DNA of 64,000 nucleotides from Nocardia jiangxiensis NBRC 101359 (GTDB lineage Bacteria > Actinomycetota > Actinomycetes > Mycobacteriales > Mycobacteriaceae). The stretch covers positions 124,001-188,000 of the forward strand of contig NZ_BAGB01000012.1 in the NCBI RefSeq assembly GCF_000308615.1. Direction: 5' to 3'. The translations under genes were made by a program, and so were the position numbers. How positions within the stretch are numbered: the first letter of the stretch is position 1; each line of letters opens with the position of its first letter. Below the pieces are notes generated by a model, which saw only the letters and a program-made list of their open reading frames with translations, ran no database searches and was not told the origin of the DNA. Positions 50,977-60,600 of the stretch are shown here, in pieces.

Positions 50977-51001
50977 GTGCGGGACCTTCCTTGTGATGCC
51001 G

Positions 51002-51033
51002 ATCATACCGCTGTGTGGTGTAACGTACCGCTG
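51002..51033 (-). promoter_or_regulatory. ansP promoter with direct repeats
   Basis: TATGAT on the minus strand (51007-51002) is a good -10, 25 bases before the ansP ATG. CAGCGGTA occurs twice on that strand (51013-51006 and 51033-51026), 20 bp apart on the same helix face, one copy overlapping the -10. This fits a repressor or activator operator. Confidence 0.5.
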
Positions 51034-51073
51034 ATAAATGGCACATGCAAGAGGTAAGTTCATATGTAACGTC

Positions 51074-51136
51074 ATGGAAACCCATGGCTCTCACCGAAAC
51101 CCGGTGGTTACGGGCACTGTGGACACGGGTTTCCAT
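51074..51136. promoter_or_regulatory. Inverted repeat before the MerR-type gene
   Basis: ATGGAAACCC (51074-51083) and GGGTTTCCAT (51127-51136) are perfect inverted copies with 43 bp between. They sit between the divergent ansP and MerR-type genes and could be an autoregulatory site or form an RNA stem in the leader. Confidence 0.45.
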
Positions 51137-51158
51137 ATGGTTTCCTGGAGGTATGGCT

Positions 51159-51908
51159 GTGGAATCGGAGTTCACGATCGACGAGTTGGCGCGCGAGGCC
51201 GGGATGACCGTGCGCACGCTGCGCGTGTACAACGAGCGCGGTTTGCTGCCGCCCCCGCAGCTGAAAGGGCGCACCGGTTTCTACAGCGAGGAACATCTGA
51301 ACCGGGTACGGATCATCAGCCGGTTGCTCGATCGCGGCATCAAGCTCAACGGTGTGCGCGATCTGCTCGAGGCATGGGATCGCGGTGACGATCTGGCCGC
51401 GGTGCTCGGCGTCAGCGCGTCCACCTCGCCCGCGCCCGCGGCCCCCAAACCTGTTGCCGTAGCGGCCGAAACCACCGTTGCCGCAACCGAACTCGCCGAA
51501 CGCTACAGCGAGATCCCGAACGGCCTGGCCCGCGTGGTGGCCACCGGCCTGTACGAGCCGCTGGATGCCACCACGTACCGGGTCAAGGATCCGCACCTGG
51601 TCGACATCGCCGCGCAGCTGATGGGCGCGGGCGTGCCGCCGACCCGGGTGCTCGACGAAATCGAGCGGTTGCGGGACGATTGCGACCACATCGCCCGGCA
51701 GTTCGTGGACATGTTCGAGCGGACCGCGGTGCGGGAGTTCCGCCGGTCCGATCGCAAATCGCAGGATGTGGCCGAACTGGTCGGACACCTGTCGATGACG
51801 CGGTCGATGCCCGGCCGGGTGGCCGGCGAGCTGATCGGTCAGTACGTCGCCCGATATCTCGACCACGTCACCCGGGAACTGGGCGACATCCTGCCCGACG
51901 GCGTGTGA
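51159..51908 (+). CDS. MerR-family transcriptional regulator
   Basis: 249 aa from GTG 51159. GGAGG at 51147-51151 gives 7-base spacing to this GTG; the in-frame ATG 51153 is too close to it, and the open frame upstream to 51045 is not family-like. Residues ~1-75 are a MerR winged helix: FTIDELAREAGMTVRTLRVYNERGLLPPP. An Ala/Pro linker (~90-115) leads to a helical C-terminal domain of ~130 residues with no Cys cluster, so metal sensing is unlikely. Divergence from ansP suggests it controls that permease (inference). Confidence 0.85.
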   Translation: MESEFTIDELAREAGMTVRTLRVYNERGLLPPPQLKGRTGFYSEEHLNRVRIISRLLDRGIKLNGVRDLLEAWDRGDDLAAVLGVSASTSPAPAAPKPVAVAAETTVAATELAERYSEIPNGLARVVATGLYEPLDATTYRVKDPHLVDIAAQLMGAGVPPTRVLDEIERLRDDCDHIARQFVDMFERTAVREFRRSDRKSQDVAELVGHLSMTRSMPGRVAGELIGQYVARYLDHVTRELGDILPDGV

Positions 51909-51911
51909 GCC

Positions 51912-51933
51912 GCGCGGGCCGATCGGCCCGCGC
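51912..51933. terminator. Bidirectional terminator between converging genes
   Basis: A perfect 22-bp palindrome: GCGCGGGCC, GATC, GGCCCGCGC. It fills the 27-base gap between the stops of the MerR-type gene and the cassette C WXG100 gene. Confidence 0.7.
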
Positions 51934-51935
51934 CG

Positions 51936-52241
51936 CTACTGCGAGGAGTCCTTCTCGTTCTGCTCGAAGGTGTTCGCGGAGTCCCGCAGGTTGTTCGCGT
52001 TGTCGGTGAACACGGTCACCAGCTGGGAGAGCGTGTTGAACATCCCGTCGCGATTGGTGATGTAGCCCTTGTCGCCCTCGGCGAACTTCTTGCCGTTCTT
52101 GTCGTCGCCCCAGGGCGCGCCCTTGGCGCTGCTGGAGGACTTCAATCTGTCCAGGAGCGCCTTGGTGCTCGCGGAGACGTCGTCGAACTCCGTGGCGGCC
52201 TTGCGCAGTCCGTCGGGATTCAGTTCTACCGGTTCGCTCAT
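51936..52241 (-). CDS. WXG100-family ESX protein, cassette C
   Basis: 101 aa. Helix, GAPWGDD turn (Trp44), helix, then an Asn/Glu-rich end (NTFEQNEKDSSQ). Same W-G-D variant as cassettes A and B, and the same KGYIT/KGYLT segment as cassette B. No clear YxxxD/E at the end. It is last in a minus-strand run after the YbaB-like gene (24-base gap) and the glycosyltransferase-like genes. No giant effector gene follows; the nearest lies across the divergent region at 57675. Confidence 0.83.
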   Translation of the reverse strand: MSEPVELNPDGLRKAATEFDDVSASTKALLDRLKSSSSAKGAPWGDDKNGKKFAEGDKGYITNRDGMFNTLSQLVTVFTDNANNLRDSANTFEQNEKDSSQ

Positions 52242-52265
52242 GGGATCCTCGCTCTCACGGGCCGA

Positions 52266-52727
52266 TCAGTCGTCGTCGGATACCGACCAGGGCTGGGCCT
52301 GGTCCGGCTGCTCCTTGTTGCGCGCCGAGGGCGGATCGAACGACGCACGTTCGGGTTCGGGCACCTTCACCTGCAGATCCGGCAGGTCCGCGACGATCGA
52401 GGACAGGCTCGGCAGCCGGGAGCGGGTCTTGCGCACCGGCGCGATCAACTCCTCGGCCCGGCGGGCGACCGAGGCCGCGGCATCCTGTGCGGCCTCCAGC
52501 ACCGCCGCGGCGATCTCGTCGTAGTCCAGATCGTCGATGTCGTCGCCGAACACGATGTCGATCGGCACACCGTCGGCATTGCAGGTCACCTCGACCCGGC
52601 CCTCTTCGGCGGTGGCGGTGGCGACGAGCTCGGTGCGCTGACGCTGTGCGTCGGCGATCGACCTGATGTGGGTGTTGACCGTGTCCAGCAGGTCGGCGAG
52701 GTCGGCCTTGGCTCTCTCGTTACTCAC
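52266..52727 (-). CDS. YbaB/EbfC-like protein of ESX cassette C
   Basis: 153 aa. YbaB-like core (IADAQRQRTELVATA, GRVEVTCNADGVPIDIVFGDD, helix AAVLEAAQDAAASVARRAEELI), then LSSIVADLPDLQVKVP and a short acidic end. Lacks the T-E-x-G-W terminus of the A and B proteins. Here the YbaB-like gene precedes WXG100, the reverse of cassettes A and B. Confidence 0.8.
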   Translation of the reverse strand: MSNERAKADLADLLDTVNTHIRSIADAQRQRTELVATATAEEGRVEVTCNADGVPIDIVFGDDIDDLDYDEIAAAVLEAAQDAAASVARRAEELIAPVRKTRSRLPSLSSIVADLPDLQVKVPEPERASFDPPSARNKEQPDQAQPWSVSDDD

Positions 52728-52787
52728 GACAGCGAAATCTCCTCGTGCGGAAACTCGTCCGAGTTTACCGCGTGAACGGGCTCGGGG

Positions 52788-53471
52788 TCAGCGAAGATTG
52801 AACTCGTAGGTGGCGAAACGCTGTTGATCGGCGCCCGCGTCCTCCCACTGGAAGGTGTGTCGCCCGATGTGGCCCAGGCGGATCCGGGTATCGGCCATGA
52901 TCTGGAAACCGCTGCGCCGGGCCCGCTCACAGAACGAGTACTCCGCGCTCATGTACCAGTGGTCCGTTCCCTCCGGCAGCACCAGCGGCAGGAAATACGG
53001 CACCGTGATGCGATCGAACTGCTTGTTGCACACCGGAAGTTCCTCGTGCACGATCATCTGCTCGTAGACCGTTCGCTGGGTGTAGCAGAAACCCATTGCC
53101 GCATAACGGATCTCCATCAGGCCGCCGCCCTCGCCGAAGACGACCCGGGGTGTTTCGGGCAGCAGTTTGCAGGCCAGCTCCCGCCGGCCCTTGCGCGGGT
53201 AGATCCCGCACACCACCGGAAGATCGTGCTCGCGCAGCATATCCACCGAATCCGCGTCGAAGCCGATATCCGAATCGATCCACATCAACGCTTCGTAATC
53301 GTCCATCAGCGCGTCGGTCGCCAGCTGACTGCGCCCCTGATCGATCGCGGCATACCTGGGCACCGCGCGCACGTGGTAGCCGCGCGCCTCGAGTTGCGCC
53401 AGCCCCCGGGCACATTCGGGCTCCAGGTAGCCGCTGATCGGCGCCAGCACGACGCAGCGGGACGGGTCCAT
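52788..53471 (-). CDS. Glycosyltransferase-like protein, single GT-A-type domain
   Basis: 227 aa. The core matches the C-terminal half of the next two upstream genes: CVVLAPISGYLEPECARGL, AIDQGRSQLATDAL, LMWIDSDIGFDADSV with a D-x-D at Asp66/Asp68, LPVVCGIYPRKGRREL, FCERARRSGFQIMADTRIRLGHIGRHTF (quoted in part). The D-x-D and overall pattern suggest a nucleotide-sugar-dependent GT-A fold. No signal peptide or membrane helix. It lies 60 bases before the YbaB-like gene and probably shares its transcript. Donor and acceptor are unknown. Confidence 0.65.
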   Translation of the reverse strand: MDPSRCVVLAPISGYLEPECARGLAQLEARGYHVRAVPRYAAIDQGRSQLATDALMDDYEALMWIDSDIGFDADSVDMLREHDLPVVCGIYPRKGRRELACKLLPETPRVVFGEGGGLMEIRYAAMGFCYTQRTVYEQMIVHEELPVCNKQFDRITVPYFLPLVLPEGTDHWYMSAEYSFCERARRSGFQIMADTRIRLGHIGRHTFQWEDAGADQQRFATYEFNLR

Positions 53472-53535
53472 CGAAGTTCACTCCCTCGTCGAAACATGCT
53501 CGCTGATCTCCGAACCGCCGAGGCGGTCGCGGGGA

Positions 53536-55041
53536 TCAGAAGTTGAAGGTGAAGCTGGCGAACCGTTCCTGGGAACTGCCCGCATCCTCCCAGCCGTAGG
53601 TCCGTCGCCCGATGTGGCCCAATCGGATCCGGGTATCGGCCATGATGGCGTAACCACAGCGCCGGGCGCGCTCGCAGAACGCGAAATCCTCACCCAGATA
53701 CCAGAAGTCCTCGCCCACCGGGACGGCCATCGGCAGGAAGTACGGCACGACCGGGCGCCCGAAATGCTTGTTGCACGTGGGCAATTGTTCGTGCCGCTGG
53801 ATCTCGTCGTAGATCTCCCGCCGGGTGTGCAGGAATCCGGTTGCGCCGTACTTGATCTCGGTCATGCCGCCGCCCTCGCCGAAGGTCAGCCGCTGGGTAC
53901 CCGGCTCGAGGTGGACCACCAGCTCGCGCTGCCCCTTCTTGGTGTAGACGGCGCAGGAGATCGGCAGGTCCAGGGTGCGCAGCTGCATCACCGCCTCGAC
54001 CGGGAAGGACATATCGGCGTCGATCCACATCAGTTCCTCGAACCCGGCCGCCAGTGCGTCGGTGGCCATCTGGCTGCGGACCTGGTCGATACCGGAGGCG
54101 CCGTACAGCCGCCACACCGGGTAACCCTGTTGCTCGAGCTCGAAAAGCCCACGCGCGCAATCGGGTTCGATACTGTCGCCCACCGGCACCAGGATCACGC
54201 AGCGCGCGGGATCCAGGCGTTCGCGGGTATTGGAGGCGACCCAGAACGGTTCCAGCCGCGGCTGCGGCGCGTCCGGTGCGTCCGGATCGGCCGCGACCTC
54301 GCCGCGCACCTGCGGCTCGACGGGCGAGAGGTCGCGCTCGTCGAGGAACCGCCGATAGTCGACGATCCGCGGATCCACGTCGGGCAACTCGTCGTACTCC
54401 TCGGTGCCCTCCAGCTCGATCAGCCGGGCGAACAGCTCGAGCTCCTCGTCCGTGGCGGGCTGCAGAATCGAGCGCGACCGGACGTTGCGGACCGATGCGT
54501 GATCGATGACGGCGATGTCGTTGTCGCCGAGCATGGTCGGCCACAGTGCCGCGAGGCCGAATTCGGAGACCCTCGCGACGAAATCCGGCAGGCAGCGATT
54601 CAGGAATTCCCGGCTGAAGCAGGGCGCCATGGTGCCGACGTAATTCGTGTATCGCAGTACCTGATCGGGAACGACCCGGTTGATCTCGTGATCGACATAA
54701 CTGTCACTGGTGAGCGTGGGCTGCGCCAGTGCCAAGGAGTATTCGGCACAGATATCGAACATCGCATTGATCGATGCCATATCGGTCTGGAGATCATCGT
54801 CCGGAACCCATATGTGGTCGTACTGTTCGAGCGCATCGCCCAAGCTCTGCGCCACCTGCCGCACCACGGGCCATTTCGTGCCCTCGAAATCCATACGCAC
54901 CACGTGCGGGCTGCGGAAGCGTTTCGCGTCGGCGCCGGTGTAACTGACGATCAGATCCCAATTCCGATCGCCCGGACCGGTCAGCCAGGACTCGTGCTGC
55001 GATATTTCGGTGGCTCGGACGATGACAAGGTTACGTCGCAC
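53536..55041 (-). CDS. Two-domain glycosyltransferase-like protein (DUF707-like plus GT-A-type)
   Basis: 501 aa from GTG 55041 (VRRNLVIVRA), where similarity with the next gene and with DUF707 proteins begins. GTG 55116, overlapping the upstream stop by 4 bases, is the alternative. The N-terminal half (~1-190) has RNWDLIVSY and HIWVPDDDLQTD with an Asp triad; the C-terminal half repeats the domain of the 227-aa protein, with MWIDADMSF (D-x-D) and SQMATDAL. Two GT-like domains in one chain suggest successive sugar transfers (inference). Cytoplasmic by sequence. Confidence 0.65.
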   Translation of the reverse strand: MRRNLVIVRATEISQHESWLTGPGDRNWDLIVSYTGADAKRFRSPHVVRMDFEGTKWPVVRQVAQSLGDALEQYDHIWVPDDDLQTDMASINAMFDICAEYSLALAQPTLTSDSYVDHEINRVVPDQVLRYTNYVGTMAPCFSREFLNRCLPDFVARVSEFGLAALWPTMLGDNDIAVIDHASVRNVRSRSILQPATDEELELFARLIELEGTEEYDELPDVDPRIVDYRRFLDERDLSPVEPQVRGEVAADPDAPDAPQPRLEPFWVASNTRERLDPARCVILVPVGDSIEPDCARGLFELEQQGYPVWRLYGASGIDQVRSQMATDALAAGFEELMWIDADMSFPVEAVMQLRTLDLPISCAVYTKKGQRELVVHLEPGTQRLTFGEGGGMTEIKYGATGFLHTRREIYDEIQRHEQLPTCNKHFGRPVVPYFLPMAVPVGEDFWYLGEDFAFCERARRCGYAIMADTRIRLGHIGRRTYGWEDAGSSQERFASFTFNF

Positions 55042-55112
55042 AACGACAGTATTACACCGGTCGCCGAACTCCGCCTGTGCGCGTTGGAGGTCGGTGACGT
55101 CGGGAAACTCAC

Positions 55113-56729
55113 TCACGAATTCGGTCCGGACACCGGTGGTGCGTCGTCCGGGTCCGGCTGTGCGGCGGGCTCGTCCTTCCCCGGGCTCGCCCACGCCGGC
55201 GCTGCGGATGCCGACGCATCCTCGCCCGCCGCGGGCGCGTCCGGCTGCGGCTCCGGCTCGGCGGTCGCATCATCCTTGGGCGGGTGCAGATGGTAGGTGT
55301 AGGTGGCGTAGCGGGGGGAGTCGGTACCGGCCTCCTCCCAGCTGTAGGAGTTACGGCCGATGTGGCCCAAGCGAATTCGGGTGTCGGCCATGATCGCGAA
55401 ACCGTTGCGCCGGGCCCGCTCGCAGAAGGCGAAGTCCTCACCCAGATACCAGGGGTTCTCGCCGTCGTCGATGACCATCGGCAGGAAGTACGGCACCGTC
55501 GGCGTGCCGAACTGCCGGTTACAGGTCGGAAGTTGTTCCGCCGCTTCGATTTTCTCGTACACACTGCGCTTGGTGAGCAGGAATCCGGTAGCGGCGTACT
55601 TGATTTCGAGCACCCCGCCGCCCTGGCCGAACACCAGTTGTTCGGTTCCGGGCTCGAAGTGCACCACGAGTTCGCGCCTGCCCTTCTTCGCGTAGACACC
55701 GCACACCACGGGCAGATCCAGTGCGCGCAGCCGGTTCACCGCGTCGGCGGGGAAGTCGATGTCGGCATCGATCCACATCAGTTCCTCGAACCCGGCCGCC
55801 AGTGCGTCGGTGGCCATCTGGCTGCGCGCCTGATCGATCGCCGAGGCTCCGTACAGGCGCCACACGGTGTATCCCTGCCGTTCGAGTTCGAACAGGCCGC
55901 GGGCGCAATCGGGTTCGATCTTGTCCGCGACCGGGACCAGCACGACGCAACGCCTCGGGTCCAGCACCTCCCGCGAGGGGGCCTGCCACATCAAACGGCG
56001 GCGAGTCAGGCTCGCCGGTTCCGGGAAACCGGCCGGGATACCGCGATACATCACCTGCGGCTGCCGGAAGATTCCCTTGCGGGCCATGTAGGCCTCGTAT
56101 TCCTGCCGCGGATCCTCCACCCCGGCCTCGCGCACCGCCGCGTACAGCGGACCGCTGCCCTGGGCCCGGCTGTGCCGCATCGGGACCGCGTCGAGAATCG
56201 CGATATCGCCCTCGCCGAGCATGGTCGTCCACACGTAGTCCATGCCCCAGCCCGACTGGGTCTCACCGAACTCCGCGACGGTGCGGCGCAGGAAGTCCCC
56301 GCTCAGACAGGGAGCCATGACTTCGGCGAAGTTGGTGTAGCGCAACGTGTATCGCGGGTCGAGCCGGGTGATCGGGTGGACGATGGAACTGTCCGGGGTC
56401 AGCGCGGGCTGGGCCAGCGACAGCTTGTACTCGGCGCAATAGTCGAACATCAGGTTGACCGAGGCGGTATCCGCGTCGATGTCGTCGTCCGGCAGCCAGA
56501 TGTAGTCGTACTGGTCGACCAGGGTGGCCAGATTCCGGATGAGCTCCCCGAGCGGCGGCCACTTCGGACCCTTCGCATCCACTCGCACCACGTCGGGCAC
56601 CCGGTAGCGATCCGGGTCGTCACCGAAGTAGCTGACGATCAGGTCCCAGTTCCGATCCACCGGCCCAGCCAGCCACTTCTCGTGCATCGACGTGTCGCCG
56701 GCTCGGACAATGACAAGATTGCGTCGCAC
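55113..56729 (-). CDS. Two-domain glycosyltransferase-like protein with Pro/Asp tail
   Basis: 538 aa from GTG 56729 (VRRNLVIVRAGDTS). The frame is open to 57230, but that part is Arg/Ser-rich without family character. N-terminal DUF707-like half with YIWLPDDDIDAD; C-terminal GT-A-type half with MWIDADIDF, SQMATDAL and MADTRIRLGHIG; then ~60 residues of Pro/Ala/Asp. Paralogue of the downstream gene. CAATAC lies 7 bases before GTG, as TAATAC does for the downstream gene, so both may be read as leaderless messages. First gene of the minus-strand run. Confidence 0.65.
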   Translation of the reverse strand: MRRNLVIVRAGDTSMHEKWLAGPVDRNWDLIVSYFGDDPDRYRVPDVVRVDAKGPKWPPLGELIRNLATLVDQYDYIWLPDDDIDADTASVNLMFDYCAEYKLSLAQPALTPDSSIVHPITRLDPRYTLRYTNFAEVMAPCLSGDFLRRTVAEFGETQSGWGMDYVWTTMLGEGDIAILDAVPMRHSRAQGSGPLYAAVREAGVEDPRQEYEAYMARKGIFRQPQVMYRGIPAGFPEPASLTRRRLMWQAPSREVLDPRRCVVLVPVADKIEPDCARGLFELERQGYTVWRLYGASAIDQARSQMATDALAAGFEELMWIDADIDFPADAVNRLRALDLPVVCGVYAKKGRRELVVHFEPGTEQLVFGQGGGVLEIKYAATGFLLTKRSVYEKIEAAEQLPTCNRQFGTPTVPYFLPMVIDDGENPWYLGEDFAFCERARRNGFAIMADTRIRLGHIGRNSYSWEEAGTDSPRYATYTYHLHPPKDDATAEPEPQPDAPAAGEDASASAAPAWASPGKDEPAAQPDPDDAPPVSGPNS

Positions 56730-57159
56730 CGGGTCAGTATTGCATCGTCCGGTCGGGCGTGCCCGCGGCCGTCGTCCGATCCACCTGCCCGGGACCAGCC
56801 GCGTCGTGCGCTGCGGGGTGTTTCGGGATGCCGGGACGGCGGGCGGGGGCGTGGTGTGTGCGAGGTCATGTCGAGATCTGTTGACGTCCAGGACATCTCG
56901 CCGACGCTGTCGATTCGTCCAGAGTTCTCTGGAGGTTTCCCGGGCATTTCGCGCGCTGTACGTCGTGATGTCATGTGACGACAGATCGGCTGGGCAACTT
57001 CGGCATTGCGATGCGAAACCTGCCGCGAACCGGCCATGATGAACGTTAACACTGGAAGCGGGACCAACGATCCGGATATAGCTGAGGGTGCGCCGGGATG
57101 AGCGTCTCGACGTGCGGCTCAGTGGGTTCGGCCGTAGCATTGATCCGTGGAGGTTGCCG
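56730..57159. promoter_or_regulatory. Divergent region between the glycosyltransferase run and cassette D
   Basis: 430 bases with no gene recognised. It must hold promoters in both directions. On the minus strand CAATAC (56742-56737) is a candidate -10 for the 538-aa gene. On the plus strand GTTAACACT near 57045 and GATATAGCT near 57075 are AT-richer candidates; neither has a clear -35. GAGAT...ATCTC around 56872-56898 is a weak inverted repeat. Confidence 0.35.
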
Positions 57160-57657
57160 ATGAGCAATGAGCGATTGCAGGCCGATGCCGCAATGATGAT
57201 GGAGGCGTTCGCCGAGCAAATGTCCGGCATCGCTGAGATTCAGCGCAATCGGTCTCGGCTCACGGCCACCGTTACCGCATGCGACAAGCGCATCACGGTC
57301 ACCGTCAATGCCGACGGCATCCTCATCGGAACCAAATTCGCCGACGACATCAAGGATCTGACCTACGAGGAGATCGCCACCGCGATGACCCAGTCGGTCC
57401 AGGCCGCCTCCGCCAAGGTGCAGAAGATGGCCCGCGAACTCATGGAGCCGTTGCGCGAGCGCAAGGACCGGCTGCCGCGGCTGTCCGAATTATTGGAGGG
57501 CGCACCGGATCTCGGCGAAATGATGCCGCTGGTCCCGCCCGCGTCGACCGCCCCGCCCGATGCCGCCGAGCGTCGGCGCGAGGAGGAGCCCACGATGGTC
57601 TACGGTGACGTCGAGGATGTTCGTCCGCGTTCGATGATCAGTGACCTCGACCGGTAG
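57160..57657 (+). CDS. YbaB/EbfC-like protein of ESX cassette D
   Basis: 165 aa from ATG 57160, with GGAGG 6 bases upstream; the frame open to 57088 is not family-like. Core: IAEIQRNRSRLTATVTA, KRITVTVNADGILIGTKF, helix ending ARELMEPLRERKDRLP, then LSELLEGAPDLGEMMP. The tail contains YGDVE, a YxxxE pattern. It is 17 bases before the giant gene. Cassette D has no adjacent WXG100 gene; the nearest is in the divergent cassette C. Confidence 0.82.
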   Translation: MSNERLQADAAMMMEAFAEQMSGIAEIQRNRSRLTATVTACDKRITVTVNADGILIGTKFADDIKDLTYEEIATAMTQSVQAASAKVQKMARELMEPLRERKDRLPRLSELLEGAPDLGEMMPLVPPASTAPPDAAERRREEEPTMVYGDVEDVRPRSMISDLDR

Positions 57658-57674
57658 GTGCGGGTTGTACCGTT

Positions 57675-60600
57675 ATGAGCCTCTATCTGCCTCCCGAGCT
57701 TCGATGGTTGGGCTACGTCGCGGGAACCGAATGGCCCGATGGCGATGAAGATGCCATCTGGGCGGTCTCGCAGATCTGGAAGGATGCCGCGGAGGGACTG
57801 CGCGGCGTCATCCCGGAAATCCAGTCCGCCAAGGGCGTAGCGGTCTCGGCCTACCCGCAGGGCACCGGCGGGGAGAACATCGCGGGCATGTTCGACCAGA
57901 TCCTGCAGGGTGACTCCTCGGTGGAAACCCTTGCAAAATATATGGATTCGGTGGGCGACGCCGCGTTCGACATGGGCACCCAGGTGCAGGCCGCCAAGCT
58001 CATGGTGATCATCTCGCTGATCATGCTGGCCATCGAGATCGCTTGGGCGTGGCTGTTCCCGCCGACCGCGCCCGCGGTGGAGGCGGCCGAGATCGGCGCC
58101 ACCCGCGCGGTGGTCCGGTTCCTGGCCAGGATGATCGAGGATCAGATCGTCGCTCGGGTGCTGCGGATCTTCGGTGAGAAGTTCGCGAATCTGGCCAAGG
58201 GCTGGGTCGCGCGAATCCTCGAGTCCGCGCTCATCTCCGGCGGCGTCGACGCCGCCGTGCAGCTCGGTCAGATGGCGGACGGTAAGCGAAAGAGCTTCAA
58301 CGCCACGGAGTTCGGCGTGGCGATGGCCGGCGGCGCCGGAGTCGGCGGGCTGAGCAAGACCTTCGGCAACTTCTTCGGCAAGCAGGCCTCGAAGTTGTTC
58401 GGGGATATGACCAACCCGTGGATGCGTACCGGTCACGGCATGCTCGTCGGCGCGGCGGGCGGCGAATTCGGCAACGCGGTCACGAACCTGGTGGCCGCGG
58501 GCATCACCGGTGACTGGGCGGGCACCTTCGGCAACGGCGCGGGCTGGGCCGGTGGCGCGGTGCGTGGCGCCCTCGGCGGCGGTCTGGGCGGGTACCGCGG
58601 CATCGTCGCGCCGCCCGGATCCAAGAGCTTCGAGATCGGGTCGTTCTCCCCGAAGGGCGGTTTCGAGAATACCTTCACCCGCGGCGGGAGTGATGATTCC
58701 CCGCCGACCTTCTCGACCGGATTCCGCGGCGACAGTTCGGAGTTCACACCGGGCGGTTCGAACGGATTCCGCGGCGGCAGTTCGGATTTCATGCCGGGCG
58801 GCTCGAACGGCAACCGGGGCGGAAACTTCGACGAGGAGCATCCGAACAACCAGCTCACCATCACCAACGGCACTACCAACGGGCGCGGCTTCAGCGATTC
58901 CAACCAGACTCCGCCGGCCAATCAGAAGCCGACCACTCCGGCCGGATCGACCCAGAACAACACGCGGCCCGAATCCAATTCGACCAACGGGCAACAGCGG
59001 TCCGATCCACCGGCGAACGAGACCTCGGGGATCACCGGGGGTGGTAACAAGAAGCCGCCCACCGAGGGCACGGAAACCCCGCTGAATCAGAAGTCCGAGG
59101 TCACCGATGGTCCGGTGACTCCGTCGAACCAGAAGTCCGAGATCACCGACGGTCCGGTGACTCCGTCGAACCAGAAGACCGAGGTCACCGACGGTCCGGT
59201 CATCCAGTCGAATCAGAAGTCCGAGATCACCGACGGTCCGGTAACTCAGTCGAGTCAGAAGACCGAGGTCACGAACAACACCAACAGCACCGGCAACCAG
59301 GTCACCCAGCGAACCACGACCACGACGACGACCAATTCCAGCAGTACCTCGCAGTCCTCGCCGATCCGGTCGTCCTCGACCTCGAGCACCGGTGACGGTA
59401 CGACAACGCGTCCGACGTTGCGCGTCCAGACCGACATGTCGGCCTTCAATCTCGCCCGCCAGGGCGACGAACTGGTGAGCCCGGTGTCGGATACCTCCCC
59501 GTGGAGCTCCGAAGACCTGTCGCCGGTCAGCCCGATCACCCCCAAGGCCACACCGTCGTTCTCCACCGGATCGCAGTTCGGTTCGGACTTCACGACGAAT
59601 TCCAGTACGGCGCGGCCACTTTCGTCCTCCGATACGGGTTCGACGAGCACGCCCGTCCGCGCCTCGAATTCGCTGGGTTCCAGCACCGACACCGGCGGCA
59701 GCGGGACGCGCAACCCGATCGCGGCCTCGGTCAAGAACACGCCGGGCGGCGGCTCGTCCCTGCAGAGCGGACCGCGCCCGACGGTGAGCGTGACCGGCGA
59801 CGGCACCTCCACGCCGACGCGCGTCGGCGGGACTCCGGCGACGGGTTCGTCGAATACGGGCAGCTCCGGTGGCCGCCCGCTCGGCGACAGCAACTCCACT
59901 CCCTCCGGCGGCGGCCGCAGTTCGAACGACGATCCGGTCACCTCGGGCAACGGCCCGCGCGCCGGGGTCGGCGGCGGATCGAACCGGTCCGATCAGACTC
60001 CGTTGTCCCCCTACGGATCTCGGACCGAAGACGGCGGCGGCGGATCGCACAACGAACCCAACCCGGGGAACACCCGCGGCGGTTCGAACAACGAGGACGA
60101 CAACAACCCCACCTGGCGGCGGAACAAGGACGGCAGCATCACCGTCCGCCTCCCCGACGGCACCGAGGTCCAGGTGCAGGACGGCTTCGTGTTCATCGGC
60201 GTGCACGGCGGCGCCGATGGTGGGCGAGGGCCGTCCGCGCACAACTTCGGCCGGGACGGTTCGGTGCGGTTCCCGGGTACGGACGGAGCCAACGTCACCG
60301 TCAAGCCGAACGGCGAGACCGAGGTCGCCTCCTCGAACGGCAAGAAGACCACCTACCGCCCGGACGGGACCAAGGTGGAGTCCGAGCCGGGACAGCCCAC
60401 CATCGTCACCACCCCGGACGGCACCCAGCACACCGTCCCGACCGACAAACAGAGCTGGACCAGGAACGACGACGGCACCACCACGGTGGTCTCGCACGAC
60501 GGCACGCGGCACACCGTCGACTCCGAGGGCAACATCACGGTCATCCGCCCCGGCGAGCTGCACGGGATCAAGGTGTCCGCGGACGGCGAGACGGTCCGGT

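Noticed and set aside
59085..59275. Regular 42-bp repeats that might suggest a CRISPR array.
   Set aside because: There are no spacers; the copies are contiguous, in frame and encode a Thr/Ser/Pro linker.
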